Positions 63,787 to 64,000 of a DNA stretch of 64,000 bases are shown here, piece after piece. The DNA comes from Dryocosmus kuriphilus (lineage: Eukaryota; Arthropoda; Insecta; Hymenoptera; Cynipidae), in assembly GCA_038277395.1 (NCBI GenBank), contig CM076194.1, positions 113,611,417-113,675,416 on the forward strand, in the 5' to 3' direction. A model generated the notes under the pieces. That model ran no database searches. It was not told where the DNA came from and saw only the letters and a program-made list of their open reading frames with translations. The position numbers and the translations under genes are program-made. Every line of letters starts with the position of its first letter. Position 1 is the first letter of the stretch.

Positions 63787-64000
63787 GGTGTTTCGAGTTT
63801 CCGCGAAGTGTTCTATTAAAAATCATTAAGATTAAAATAGTTACTATTAAGATAAAAAGGCACGAAACAGAAAATAAGATATTATAATTATTCTTCAAAT
63901 TAAGTATTGTTGACCAAAGAGATCTTATTCTAGATGGTAAGTCTATAGAAACTAATGAAAATTCCAAAAACAAAAAGTATTTGTATCCTATATTTTAAAA
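63787..64000. other. AT-rich 3' flank at the window edge
   Basis: No gene supported. Composition returns to AT-rich about 20 bp after the stop codon. Confidence 0.5.

Overview
This window looks like AT-rich eukaryotic nuclear DNA from an insect, possibly a hymenopteran. The evidence is short introns with GT/AG borders, an animal-type VPS34 gene, a BEN-domain gene, a MYND/MSS51-like gene, two decayed non-LTR retrotransposons and many short inverted-repeat elements. The order assignment is inference only; nothing in the window fixes the species. All exon models were built by hand from splice consensus, phase and family knowledge. None was checked against transcripts.

Layout. 0-2.5 kb: gene-free DNA with a TTA-flanked PIF/Harbinger-like MITE and a 0.5 kb palindrome. 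2.5-3.9 kb: a frameshifted hAT transposase relic (minus). 4.7-12.3 kb: a six-exon BEN-domain gene (minus, 509 codons). Its first intron holds a 3.4 kb satellite with an ~840 bp higher-order period and GC-rich 'GCGCGAAGCGCG' repeats. 12.9-17.9 kb: a divergently arranged Tnp2/CACTA-like transposase gene (plus) with one large intron and one frameshift. 18-26 kb: a field of MITEs and foldback elements. Two of the MITEs are nested in one arm of an inverted pair whose other arm (0.87-1.05 kb) lacks them. 26.07-31.22 kb: an almost full-length, purine-rich LINE (plus) with an (AATC)n tail and a 13 bp target-site duplication. 32.7-33.8 kb: a long-TIR MITE. 35.4-36.6 kb: a pogo-like non-autonomous element with a DNA-binding-domain remnant. 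37.3-39.5 kb: a two-exon MYND zinc finger/MSS51-like gene (minus). 40.7-41.9 kb: a second TTA-flanked MITE. 43.3-50.6 kb: the complete ten-exon VPS34 (class III PI3-kinase) gene (minus). Exon 5 lacks one base, which shifts the frame. 50.9-56.5 kb: a second LINE (minus) with an exact 13 bp duplication. 56.57-57.45 kb: a solo LTR with a TACT duplication. 59.8-60.4 kb: a hAT-like MITE. 60.9-61.8 kb: a THAP-domain pseudogene. 62.05-62.33 kb: a palindrome built from a tRNA-like sequence. 63.1-63.8 kb: an intronless, frameshifted gene for a predicted membrane-anchored zinc-binding protein that I do not recognise.

How it fits together. The clear cellular genes are VPS34 (endosome/autophagy PI3P synthesis), the MYND/MSS51-like gene and the BEN-domain gene (probable chromatin/transcription role). 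Everything else with coding potential is transposon-derived or unassigned. The most unusual signals are: a copy of VPS34 intron 9 plus 20 bp of exon 10 placed 1.3 kb downstream, beginning exactly at the splice donor; the frameshift in VPS34; the higher-order satellite inside a gene intron; the palindromic tRNA-like sequence; and the unknown Cys-rich protein at the right edge.
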